Shown here: positions 17,826-25,353 of the stretch, one piece after another
Layout of the letters: every line of letters starts with the position of its first letter
How positions within the stretch are numbered: the first letter of the stretch is position 1
IMG/VR virus record: IMGVR_UViG_3300028569_000019
Location: 1 to 64,000 of that record
Length of the DNA: 64,000 nt
Origin: a virus
Strand: one strand, 5' to 3'
Translations under genes and position numbers: made by a program
Notes under the pieces: model-generated
The model's database searches: none
Told to the model about the DNA's origin: nothing
Seen by the model: the letters and a program-made list of their open reading frames with translations, nothing else

Positions 17826-19157
17826 ATGACTGGTTATAATTTCCCAAATATATGGGAGTCTTGTTTACAATTTAACATTGAACAAAAACCCGAAGAATTC
17901 AAATCTTTATTGGATTTTTTGAATGCAAACTCCAAAAAAAGAATCGCACTTGAAATAGGATCTAATTATGGTGGTTTTGCAGCTGGATTGTGTGAACTTT
18001 TTGATAAAGTTATAACGATTGATATAAAGCATAATCCTAATTTTGATTTACTCAAAAATAAATATTCAAATTACGAATATATAATTTCAGATTCCACCAG
18101 CAACGATACAATTAATTATTTAAAATCTCTCAACATTAAGTTTGATTTTATTTTTATAGATGGGGATCATTCATATAATGGAGTAAAATCTGATTATTTA
18201 AAGTTTAAGCAATTATTAAATTCAGATGGTTATTTAGGATTTCACGATGTCGTATCAAGTCCCGAAAATGAAGGCAACAATATTTTTGTAAGTAAGTTTT
18301 GGAGTGAGATCAAAACTCAATATATAGACAGTTACGAATTTATATCGGATAAAGCTACGAACGATTATTCCACCGATAATTTATTTCATTCGATTATGAA
18401 GAACCAAAGATACGAATCTTGGGGTGGAATTGGAATAGTTAAAAATTATCCTGTGTCAGTATTTTCTCACAATTATCTTAAAAATGATTGGGTGTCTATA
18501 ATAAAGAATCAATTTGAAAGAGTGGTTAAGTCTGGATTATACAATAGATGTGATCATTATTTTTGCGGTGTATATTCAGAATCAGATGAAGAATATTATA
18601 ATTTTCTTAAGATAGTAGATTCTTATGATAAAGATGTAAAAATAAAAGTTGTTCGTTATACCACGAATAAATTTGAATATAATACATTAATTAATTTGCA
18701 GAATTACTGTAAGCTAAATCCTAATGGGTGTGTTTTATATCATCACTCAAAAGGAACATCTAAAGTAATACAAACAGAATCAATAAAGTCTTGGCGTGAT
18801 TGTTTAGAATATCTAAACATAGATAATTGGCAAAAATCTGTCGATGTATTAAAGACTAAAAACTATGATGTTGTAGGTGGATTGTATGTTACACATTACG
18901 TTAGTCCGCAAAAAGAATATAGAAATTATTATTCTGGCAATTTTTGGTGGGGTGATTGTGAATATATAAATAGATTGCCAAATTTATCTTTGACTTTTGT
19001 AGATACGATGTATAATGGAGATATGTCAGACCATCGTATGGCGTGTGAGTTATGGATAGGTAAAGGATGGCACCGATGGTTAAACCACTATAGTGAATAT
19101 GTGGTGGGATGGGAGACTCACATTTTTGATTCTAAGAAATATAAAGTATTTGGATAA
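17826..19157 (+). CDS. SAM methyltransferase fused to a glycosyltransferase-like domain
   Basis: 443 residues. The N-terminal half is a class I methyltransferase: IALEIGSNYGGFAAGLCELF (about 38-57, motif I), VITIDI, and FDFIFIDGDHSYNGVKSDY (about 109-127), as in the Methyltransf_24 group often found with sugar biosynthesis. The C-terminal half (about 240-443) has VLYHHSKGTSK and NYYSGNFWWGDCEYINRLP, a pattern I have seen in uncharacterised glycan-synthesis proteins. Substrate unknown; modification of virion or cell-surface glycans is plausible. It begins 8 nt after the orphan tRNA end and is followed by the tmRNA. Confidence 0.7.
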   Translation: MTGYNFPNIWESCLQFNIEQKPEEFKSLLDFLNANSKKRIALEIGSNYGGFAAGLCELFDKVITIDIKHNPNFDLLKNKYSNYEYIISDSTSNDTINYLKSLNIKFDFIFIDGDHSYNGVKSDYLKFKQLLNSDGYLGFHDVVSSPENEGNNIFVSKFWSEIKTQYIDSYEFISDKATNDYSTDNLFHSIMKNQRYESWGGIGIVKNYPVSVFSHNYLKNDWVSIIKNQFERVVKSGLYNRCDHYFCGVYSESDEEYYNFLKIVDSYDKDVKIKVVRYTTNKFEYNTLINLQNYCKLNPNGCVLYHHSKGTSKVIQTESIKSWRDCLEYLNIDNWQKSVDVLKTKNYDVVGGLYVTHYVSPQKEYRNYYSGNFWWGDCEYINRLPNLSLTFVDTMYNGDMSDHRMACELWIGKGWHRWLNHYSEYVVGWETHIFDSKKYKVFG

Positions 19158-19186
19158 TACTTATATACAGTTCTTTAAAATTTTAT

Positions 19187-19572
19187 GGGGATGTGTAGAT
19201 TCGACATAGATAAATATCTATTGTTAGGCACGTAGAGGATAATAGTTGGCCTCTTTAAAAGTTCTATTGAAAATTAACTGCTGAAGATAACGTAGTTAGC
19301 TATGACTTCTCTTATGATGACGTTGTAGCCCTTGCAGCCTAAGTTGTTGCACATTCAATACAATGAAGTCTGATAGTTGTGTTGAGTGTAAATTATTGGA
19401 CTGGACCAAATATTTGATTTGCGTAAATGGTCGAGATATTAGTAAATCTTAAGGGTAATATTTTTAGATATTTTTCATTATTACTTCCCAACAATTTAAA
19501 ATATATAAACGTGTAGTCTGGCAGTAATAATTTTTTATGGACGCGGGGTGCGACTCCCCGCCATCTCCACCA
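19187..19572 (+). ncRNA. ssrA: tmRNA (one-piece, phage-encoded)
   Basis: The 5' end GGGGATG pairs with CATCTCC before ACCA at the 3' end. The D-like region GTAGATTCGAC corresponds to TGGATTCGAC in bacterial tmRNA, and the 3' part GGACGCGGGG...CCCCGCCATCTCC matches the tRNA-like half. The tag frame starts at GCT 19280 and ends TAA 19340-19342. It codes AEDNVVSYDFSYDDVVALAA, 20 residues, ending in the classical ALAA degradation signal. The T-loop is TGCGACT (G55) and the D-loop has AG in place of GG, the same swap as in the phage tRNAs. tmRNA rescues stalled ribosomes with SmpB; no SmpB gene is in this window. Confidence 0.93.
19280..19342 (+). CDS. tmRNA tag reading frame
   Basis: Resume codon GCT after ATTAACT, then 20 codons (AEDNVVSYDFSYDDVVALAA) and TAA. 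It is twice as long as the usual 10-residue proteobacterial tag, but the ALAA end is kept, so ClpXP-type proteases should recognise it. Confidence 0.85.
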   Translation, partial: AEDNVVSYDFSYDDVVALAA

Positions 19573-19574
19573 TT

Positions 19575-19790
19575 TTATTCTGGTTCAAAATCAATGTAGC
19601 TATCAATAATCAACACTCCACTATCATTGATGTAACCTTCTTCAATTAAATACTTCGTGATTCGTTCTCTACAACAATCATCCTCGTATAGATCACATTT
19701 TTCTGGATGTCTTAGTACAACAAATCTGTTAGCCCAAACAGTTATATCGTGATTGTTTATACTAACTTGGTGAAAATTAATCTCTTCCAT
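19575..19790 (-). CDS. Small acidic protein of unknown function
   Basis: 71 residues on the minus strand (start MEEINFHQVSINNHDITVWA, end IDSYIDFEPE). Acidic, with CDLYEDDCCRERI around residues 32-44; no known motif. A TACTTATA box on the minus strand (19795-19802) ends 4 nt before its ATG, back to back with the TATTTATA box of the plus-strand gene at 19816. Its 3' end stops 3 nt from the tmRNA. Confidence 0.6.
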   Translation of the reverse strand: MEEINFHQVSINNHDITVWANRFVVLRHPEKCDLYEDDCCRERITKYLIEEGYINDSGVLIIDSYIDFEPE

Positions 19791-19794
19791 TAAC

Positions 19795-19810
19795 TATAAG
19801 TATATTTATA
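19795..19810. promoter_or_regulatory. Divergent pair of late promoter boxes
   Basis: Minus strand TACTTATA (19795-19802) serves the gene ending at 19575. Plus strand TATTTATA (19803-19810) ends 5 nt before the ATG at 19816. The two boxes abut. Confidence 0.55.
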
Positions 19811-19815
19811 CAGCA

Positions 19816-20226
19816 ATGAAAAGATATAGTTTATTATACGAATCTAGCATATATGATTATCTAGTATGGGAACCAACTGGAAAATTACAGTATATCGCCG
19901 ATGAGTTAGATAAAATTCCTACAGACAGTACTAAACTTTATAGAGGAATGTCTGAGAAAGAATATAATATTTTGAAGAGTACTGGTAAAGTTACTTCAAA
20001 AGGTAGGGGAAATACCCGAAACATTGTGGGTAGTTATCTAGCGAGTGATTTTAAATTGGCAGCTAGATTTGCCTTGGTCAATTACAGAGACAAAGGAGAA
20101 GGTATTATAGTAGTAATAGATAAAAGTAAGTTACCCGATTTAAAAAATGTAGATCCAGGTAATTATGTTACTAGTTATATACCGATAGAAGCAGTAACCA
20201 AAATTATAGACTTAAAACAGTTATGA
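19816..20226 (+). CDS. ADP-ribosyltransferase-like protein, probably packaged (third family member)
   Basis: 136 residues. N-terminus MKRYSLLYE followed by SSI, a capsid-targeting pattern ending L-Y-E. The body has KLYRGMSEKEYNILKSTGKV (Arg of the R-S-E triad), NIVGSYLASDFKLAARFAL (Ser/aromatic strand and helix) and GEGIIVVIDKSKL...VTSYIPIEAV. This order is typical of small phage and bacterial ADP-ribosyltransferase-fold proteins. It is less similar to the two other copies than they are to each other. The stop overlaps the next start (ATGA). Activity is not proven by sequence. Confidence 0.65.
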   Translation: MKRYSLLYESSIYDYLVWEPTGKLQYIADELDKIPTDSTKLYRGMSEKEYNILKSTGKVTSKGRGNTRNIVGSYLASDFKLAARFALVNYRDKGEGIIVVIDKSKLPDLKNVDPGNYVTSYIPIEAVTKIIDLKQL

Positions 20227-20408
20227 GTAATATTAAACTAACAAAGGCTGAAGCCGAAAAGAAAGTATATCAACTAACCGAAGATCTCTTACACGTTAAG
20301 AAAGACTTCAAGGATGTAGCTGCTGGCTACAAAGATCGCATGAAAGAAATTGAATCTGAAATTAAAGCGATTGTAGAAGAAGCTTCAATTGGAGATCCAA
20401 CTAAATAA
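20223..20408 (+). CDS. Small coiled-coil protein
   Basis: 61 residues, almost entirely one predicted helix rich in Lys/Glu (EAEKKVYQLTEDLLHVKKD). It starts inside the previous gene by a 4-nt ATGA overlap, so translation is probably coupled to the ADP-ribosyltransferase-like protein. No known family. Confidence 0.6.
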   Translation: MSNIKLTKAEAEKKVYQLTEDLLHVKKDFKDVAAGYKDRMKEIESEIKAIVEEASIGDPTK

Positions 20409-20411
20409 AAC

Positions 20412-20440
20412 AAAACCCGGTCTTTCGACCGGGTTTTTTA
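20412..20440. terminator. Bidirectional terminator between convergent genes
   Basis: AAAACCCGGTC-TTTC-GACCGGGTTTT, an 11-bp stem with T-runs on both strands, between the genes ending at 20408 (plus) and 20447 (minus). Confidence 0.9.
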
Positions 20441-20446
20441 TTACTG

Positions 20447-20725
20447 TTATTTAGGAGCGGGTTTAAACGTGCCGTCTTTTAAATTGAGGCTGCCATCACC
20501 GTATTTTGTAGCTAAATTATTCAATAAACCTTCTTCTAATTTTTGAATATCTTTCCATTCAGCGAGAATTGCGGTTCTTCTATCAGTTAGTTCTGTTTTG
20601 GTTTGTTCCAATTCGATTTCTTCTAATTGCAATTGACCAAGTTCAAATATTTTCTGTTGATATTTGGATTGAACGATTGCGATTTCTTGCATTTCTTGTT
20701 CTGTAAATTTAGTAACATCACTCAT
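20447..20725 (-). CDS. Coiled-coil protein of a type common in T4-like phages
   Basis: 92 residues from MSDVTKFTEQEM. An upstream in-frame ATG at 20866 would add 47 residues of unlikely composition, so I chose the later one. A long helix (Glu/Gln/Leu-rich, residues 8-70) is followed by LATKYGDGSLNLKDGTFKP, a tail pattern familiar from small conserved proteins of T4-like phages. Role unknown. It shares a bidirectional terminator with the convergent gene. Confidence 0.65.
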   Translation of the reverse strand: MSDVTKFTEQEMQEIAIVQSKYQQKIFELGQLQLEEIELEQTKTELTDRRTAILAEWKDIQKLEEGLLNNLATKYGDGSLNLKDGTFKPAPK

Positions 20726-20892
20726 AATATTTTCATATACATATGACGATTTTCTATTATTAGATTTTTTATATTTTAAAATAAAGTTGACGTAATCGCT
20801 ATTTGTATGTATTATTAGATTATGTTCTAAGGCTGGTAATCTTAGAACTCGAAAATATATTACCACGGTTAAATATTAAATTATAAATTAGT

Positions 20893-21084
20893 ATGACAGT
20901 TAAAAGTGATAGTGTTATGGATAACAATATTAAGTACGTAATCCTACGTGATGGCAGACGAGTTTCAGATTTGGAATATCCATCCAAGGATGAAGCTAAA
21001 ACTGAATATGATCATTGGTCTTCAATTCTTAAACGATGGCCAGATGGTTCTAAAATTGAAATTGTAGAAGTGAAAGGTAAATAA
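20893..21084 (+). CDS. Small protein of unknown function
   Basis: 63 residues (MTVKSDSVMDNNIKYVILRD start), probably a small beta-alpha fold, ending IEIVEVKGK. The stop codon shares one base with the next start (TAATG), so the two genes are coupled. A second in-frame ATG is nine codons in. No family recognised. Confidence 0.6.
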   Translation: MTVKSDSVMDNNIKYVILRDGRRVSDLEYPSKDEAKTEYDHWSSILKRWPDGSKIEIVEVKGK

Positions 21085-21317
21085 TGAGTGGTAATATATT
21101 TGGTCTGAAACAGAAGATTAACGCAGCTAGTACAGAAAAAGAAGTACTAGATTTGTTGCAGATAAGCAAAACATACGTAGATGCATCTCCAGAAACAATT
21201 CGTTCTTGGAAAAATGCTTCTGCGAAAAAATTACAACAGTTAAATTCGACTATTTCGTCAGTAGAAAAGGTTGAAAATGATAGTGATAAACCAGTAAAAA
21301 AGAAAAAGAAAAAGTAA
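21084..21317 (+). CDS. Small Lys-rich helical protein
   Basis: 77 residues, starting in the stop codon of the previous gene. Helical N-terminal part and a very basic C-terminus (KPVKKKKKK), which suggests nucleic acid contact. A strong terminator follows 24 nt later, closing this two-gene unit. Confidence 0.6.
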   Translation: MSGNIFGLKQKINAASTEKEVLDLLQISKTYVDASPETIRSWKNASAKKLQQLNSTISSVEKVENDSDKPVKKKKKK

Positions 21318-21340
21318 GATTTAACCAAATTGGTTCTGAA

Positions 21341-21373
21341 AAGACGTTACTTCGGTAACGTCTTTATTTTTTC
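21341..21373 (+). terminator. Rho-independent terminator with UUCG loop
   Basis: AAGACGTTAC-TTCG-GTAACGTCTT perfect 10-bp stem with a TTCG tetraloop, then a T-rich run. Confidence 0.95.
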
Positions 21374-21378
21374 CTATA

Positions 21379-21386
21379 TACTTATA
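21379..21386 (+). promoter_or_regulatory. Putative late promoter box (TACTTATA)
   Basis: TACTTATA ends 1 nt before ATG 21388 and 4 nt before the second ATG at 21391; the usual spacing favours the second. Confidence 0.45.
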
Positions 21387-21390
21387 TATG

Positions 21391-21741
21391 ATGACAGATA
21401 AATACTCTTCATTAACTTTGCCATCTGATTATGGTCAGATGGAGAGTTTGATTAAAATCAATAAAATTAAATTGATGGAACAGGTTGTTTCGTCAATATG
21501 TTATGCGGTGGAGAACAATTTGAATGCGATAGAGGTCTTTAATTTTAAAGACTCCGATTTCATAGTAGTATTAGACCGCAATTCTTTCGAAAGTAATTTA
21601 AATACTATTTATAATTACTACATCTCATCTGAGGTATATGAACATTGCGGTCGTGTTTTAAATATTAAACAACAACTAAACCAAAAAAATGAGCAAGAAA
21701 AAAGACACAAGCCCAAAGGTTCACCAAAACGAAAAAATTAG
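21391..21741 (+). CDS. Protein of unknown function upstream of phoH
   Basis: 116 residues from the second ATG (MTDKYSSLTLPSDYGQMESL). The first ATG, at 21388, is only 1 nt from the late-type box. Mixed alpha/beta; the C-terminus is very basic (KRHKPKGSPKRKN). Its last 53 bases overlap the start of phoH in another frame, an unusually long overlap for this genome. Either phoH starts later or the two are translationally coupled. No family recognised. Confidence 0.6.
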   Translation: MTDKYSSLTLPSDYGQMESLIKINKIKLMEQVVSSICYAVENNLNAIEVFNFKDSDFIVVLDRNSFESNLNTIYNYYISSEVYEHCGRVLNIKQQLNQKNEQEKRHKPKGSPKRKN

Positions 21742-22399
21742 AGAATCAGTTAGAATAGATGAACGATCTCTTACCCCAAAACAAATTGAATTATTAAATT
21801 TACTACAAAATAAAACAACCAAACTAGTCTTTATATCTGGCCCAGCTGGAACTTCCAAAACATATACATCAATATTAGCCGGTTTAAACTTATTGAATCA
21901 AAAAAGAGTGAGTGAAATAGTTTATGTACGAAGCATAGTAGAAAGTAGTGATAGCAAATTAGGATTTTTACCAGGTGAAATGGATGAAAAAATGAGTCCA
22001 TACATTCAACCATTGATCGATAAGTTAGAAGAATTATTGCCAAAACACGACATTGATAAGTTGAAAAAAGAAGAACGCATTCATGGATTTCCAATCAATT
22101 TCTTACGCGGTTTAAGTTGGAATGCTAAATGTATCGTAGCAGATGAAGCTCAAAATATGACTAAAAAAGAATTAACCACATTGATCACACGTGTTGGCGA
22201 ATTTAGTAAGTTATTTATCTGTGGCGATCCTGATCAAAGTGATATCAATAGTAAAAGTGGATTTGTACCGATGATGAACATTTTTGACGACGAAGAAAGT
22301 AGAAATAATGGCATTTATGTGTTTAAATTCGACGAAGAAGACATTGTTCGAAGCGGTTTAGTAAAATTTATATTAAAAAAACTAAAAAATGTTGGGTGA
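21689..22399 (+). CDS. phoH: PhoH-like ATPase
   Basis: 236 residues, a usual size for phage PhoH. Walker A GPAGTSKTYTS (51-61), a conserved IVYVRSIVESSDSKLGFLPG (77-96), GLSWNAKCIVADEAQNMTKK (141-160) with the Walker B Asp-Glu, and FICGDPDQSDI. PhoH is a P-loop protein common in marine and freshwater T4-like phages; its role is uncertain (RNA metabolism or phosphate response have been proposed). The first 25 residues are basic and overlap the preceding gene. Confidence 0.93.
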   Translation: MSKKKDTSPKVHQNEKIRESVRIDERSLTPKQIELLNLLQNKTTKLVFISGPAGTSKTYTSILAGLNLLNQKRVSEIVYVRSIVESSDSKLGFLPGEMDEKMSPYIQPLIDKLEELLPKHDIDKLKKEERIHGFPINFLRGLSWNAKCIVADEAQNMTKKELTTLITRVGEFSKLFICGDPDQSDINSKSGFVPMMNIFDDEESRNNGIYVFKFDEEDIVRSGLVKFILKKLKNVG

Positions 22400-22419
22400 T
22401 TAATAATTATTAATATATT

Positions 22420-24792
22420 ATGGCGATAGTATCCAATCAAGGTAGAACCGTTCCCGAATTACCAACATTAACATCTGGTAATATTGGAAACAATGATTAT
22501 TTGATCATACAAAATGTAAGTAGCAATTCAACTAAAAAATCTACTGTAAATAATTTTGTACAAAAGACCGGCGATCTTTTAACCACATTCAATAGCTTAA
22601 ATTTTGTAGGGCCAAACAACACTTATACAGGTTCTTTTAGAAGCTTTGAAAGTGATAACTATTCTGTCATAAGTCAAAAAGTACCAAATCTATTTAAAAG
22701 AGCCATAGTAAGCGATTATCTTACTATTGGATACAATCCATCCGCACCGACGTTTTTGGGAATCTATGCAAAAACGATAGATGTTAATCAGGCAACTGGA
22801 GGCGGTGGTAATATTAGCTTTACTGGAAATGCTTTAAGTAGTCAAATAACAATTTTAGATTATCCAAATGGATTGAATCTTGAAAACACGCCTTTTAAGA
22901 TTGAACAAATCACAGCTAGTATTGGTATATCAGGCAGTTTAAAAGGTCGTTTATTGGGTAATGTAACAGTTGGCACAGGTAAAAGTTCATTTAACAATGT
23001 AGACGTAAATAATGATTTATACGCTGCATATGCTGAAATAGATCTAGTCGCTGTAAACGGTGGGGCTATTGGTAGTGTAAATATAGACAATTCTCCAATT
23101 GGAACAACTACACCTTCAATTATATCTGGTTCAAAAATCTATTCTCAAAATGGATTCTCAGGAGTATTTTCTGGTAGTGGCAATATTTCAATGACTGGTA
23201 GTTTAAAAGGAAAGCTAACAGGTAATGTAACAGCTAATTCAGGTATCAGTACATTCAATAATATTTCTGCTGCTAGTATATACTCTAGTGTTTATATTGA
23301 ATCACCATCATTCGTAGGTACATCTAGTTACTCTTACAATGGAGTTGGCGAATTGTCTTCTCTATCCAGTAGCTACGCACAAACATCAAGTATGTGTATG
23401 TCAACTACTGCTGACACAGCTTCATATTTGAATTGGTCCAATCTAAGAACAAATGGTACCGCTAGTTATTCTTACAATGGAAGTGGAAAGTATTCCTCTT
23501 TCTCAAGCAGTTACGCACTTACTTCAAGTAAAGCTATAAGCAGTAGTTATTCTACAAGAACTACAAGTGCTTCATACGCATTAAGAGCTTCAACTGTACT
23601 TGGTACAGTTGATAATGCTTTGAACGCCGTAACAGCTGATTCATCTACTACTTCATTGACATCCTCTTATTTATTAAAAGGATCTTTAAATAGTTCAAGT
23701 GCTGTACCATACTTTGACAACAATAGATTAACAACATCTCCATTGTTTTATAAAAATGAGTTTGGACAAATTAATTTTTATATATCAGCTTCTGCTAAAT
23801 ATGCGCAGTCAAATCTTTTTGTAGTAAATAGAGGATCTGGCATATATAGTTCAGCTGGATTTGTATTACAAAATAAAAACAGATCAACTGCATTTCCAAA
23901 TCAAGATCAATGGTTTATATCATCTGTTACCAGTGGCAGTTTAACATTGAGTATTACTACAGGATCATATCATCTTAAAAATAGTACCATTACAACAAGA
24001 ACATCAGATTCAGGTGGGGTGATGGTTGCACTGAAACAAGTACGTAATGGTTTTTACTTCTGGCCATATATTAATACAGATTCGGCTGCAAGAGATGGTT
24101 CAGTTGGTATAGGCATACAACCTCCAGCCGAGCCAACTGGTTCTATAGACAAGTATTTACGTGCTAAGTTGCAAATCAGAATGTTTAGCGGTAGTAATCA
24201 GGCTGCTAACGTTGCTGGATCAGTATTAGCTGGTAAATTTGTTGGTGGAGCGCCTATTGGTGTAGAAAACAAACAAACAGCGATATTAGTACAATACGGA
24301 TCTAGTAGTTTTTCAAATACATTTTACGTATCTAGTAGCGGTGATATGCGGGCATATGGATCTATTAGCGGCAGTAAAATATATTCATATGGAAACATCA
24401 AAGTTGATAATGGATCGTATATTTCTAAAACAGATAGTGCTATCATAACAGGATCTTTTAAAGGAAATTATCAAAAAGATTATACTACCGTGAGTGCAAC
24501 TGTTGCAGCTGCAACCACAAATTTGAGTTTTGATGATTATGATATGATTTATCTAACAGCTACAGCTGCTCAAACATTTAATGTAAATCTTACACAGAAA
24601 AAAGTGTGTTATTTATATTTCTATAATAATAGTGGCGGAACATCATTTACTTGGAGTACAGGCACACCTAATTCATTAAAATGGCCAGGTGGATCGGCAA
24701 CCAATCCATCAAATGGTGCTAGAGATCTATATTCTATAGTATTAATGGGAAGTGAAATTCTTATTAATAGAATCGGAGCTTCTTATTCTTAA
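22420..24792 (+). CDS. Tail fibre or adhesin with Ser-Gly repeat modules
   Basis: 790 residues. The N-terminal domain (NDYLIIQNVSSNSTKKSTVN, about 26-45) resembles the first 60 residues of the next two proteins and is probably the shared virion-attachment part. The middle is built from S-x-S-G-S-L-K-G-x-L and A-S-Y-S-Y-N-G-x-G repeats and long Ser-rich runs (SSFSSSYALTSSKAISSSYS), a pattern of beta-helical fibres in environmental T4-like phages. The last 150 residues (from about 640) look like a separate globular tip. No S74 chaperone domain is seen at its end. Receptor binding is inferred. Confidence 0.75.
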   Translation: MAIVSNQGRTVPELPTLTSGNIGNNDYLIIQNVSSNSTKKSTVNNFVQKTGDLLTTFNSLNFVGPNNTYTGSFRSFESDNYSVISQKVPNLFKRAIVSDYLTIGYNPSAPTFLGIYAKTIDVNQATGGGGNISFTGNALSSQITILDYPNGLNLENTPFKIEQITASIGISGSLKGRLLGNVTVGTGKSSFNNVDVNNDLYAAYAEIDLVAVNGGAIGSVNIDNSPIGTTTPSIISGSKIYSQNGFSGVFSGSGNISMTGSLKGKLTGNVTANSGISTFNNISAASIYSSVYIESPSFVGTSSYSYNGVGELSSLSSSYAQTSSMCMSTTADTASYLNWSNLRTNGTASYSYNGSGKYSSFSSSYALTSSKAISSSYSTRTTSASYALRASTVLGTVDNALNAVTADSSTTSLTSSYLLKGSLNSSSAVPYFDNNRLTTSPLFYKNEFGQINFYISASAKYAQSNLFVVNRGSGIYSSAGFVLQNKNRSTAFPNQDQWFISSVTSGSLTLSITTGSYHLKNSTITTRTSDSGGVMVALKQVRNGFYFWPYINTDSAARDGSVGIGIQPPAEPTGSIDKYLRAKLQIRMFSGSNQAANVAGSVLAGKFVGGAPIGVENKQTAILVQYGSSSFSNTFYVSSSGDMRAYGSISGSKIYSYGNIKVDNGSYISKTDSAIITGSFKGNYQKDYTTVSATVAAATTNLSFDDYDMIYLTATAAQTFNVNLTQKKVCYLYFYNNSGGTSFTWSTGTPNSLKWPGGSATNPSNGARDLYSIVLMGSEILINRIGASYS

Positions 24793-24799
24793 TACTTTA

Positions 24800-24807
24800 T
24801 ATTTATA
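24800..24807 (+). promoter_or_regulatory. Putative late promoter box
   Basis: TATTTATA ending 4 nt before the ATG at 24812. Confidence 0.5.
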
Positions 24808-24811
24808 AAAT

Positions 24812-25351
24812 ATGGCAACTCCGTGCAATAGTTTAAATGTTCAATTAATAAAGGTCAGTGATCTTACGAGCTATACTAGTATAAAAGACGCAGATCAACT
24901 GATGCTTATAGAAAATACAGCTGGTTCAAAATATTCTAGAAAATCTACTCTATCAGATTTAAAGGATTATGTTAATTCAGATGGTATATCTGGTTATACA
25001 ACCTCTTTGTTTAATACCACAACTGATTCAAATAGTTTTTATACACGCAATTCAAATGTCTTTTCTTTTTCACATGGATTTTCATCGATTCCATCTATAG
25101 TCAGAGTGGTTTTAAGCTGTCAAGCAAATGATGGTAGATTTGTTATTAATCAAGAAATTGATACATTTTCATTTTTTAATAATCAAACCAAACCAATTTG
25201 TAGTATTGTTTCGAGTTCTAGTAATGTATTGGTCATAGTTCCTACATACACTAGTATTACAACATATGATTATAATAGTAGTACTAGTGTTGTGAGTGAA
25301 TACAGCATCGATCCAACCAAATGGTACATTAAAATATACGCCTGGAAGTAA
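24812..25351 (+). CDS. Short virion-attachment-domain protein
   Basis: 179 residues. The first 60 (VQLIKVSDLTSYTSIKDADQ then LIENTAGSKYSRKSTLSDL) match the N-terminus of the next protein (KVSDLLRY, YSRKSTFGDI). The remaining 110 residues are beta-rich without repeats (FSHGFSSIPSIVRVVLSCQA), probably a small receptor-binding or collar domain. The gene has its own late-type box and its stop is 2 nt before the next ATG. Confidence 0.65.
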   Translation: MATPCNSLNVQLIKVSDLTSYTSIKDADQLMLIENTAGSKYSRKSTLSDLKDYVNSDGISGYTTSLFNTTTDSNSFYTRNSNVFSFSHGFSSIPSIVRVVLSCQANDGRFVINQEIDTFSFFNNQTKPICSIVSSSSNVLVIVPTYTSITTYDYNSSTSVVSEYSIDPTKWYIKIYAWK

Positions 25352-25353
25352 TT

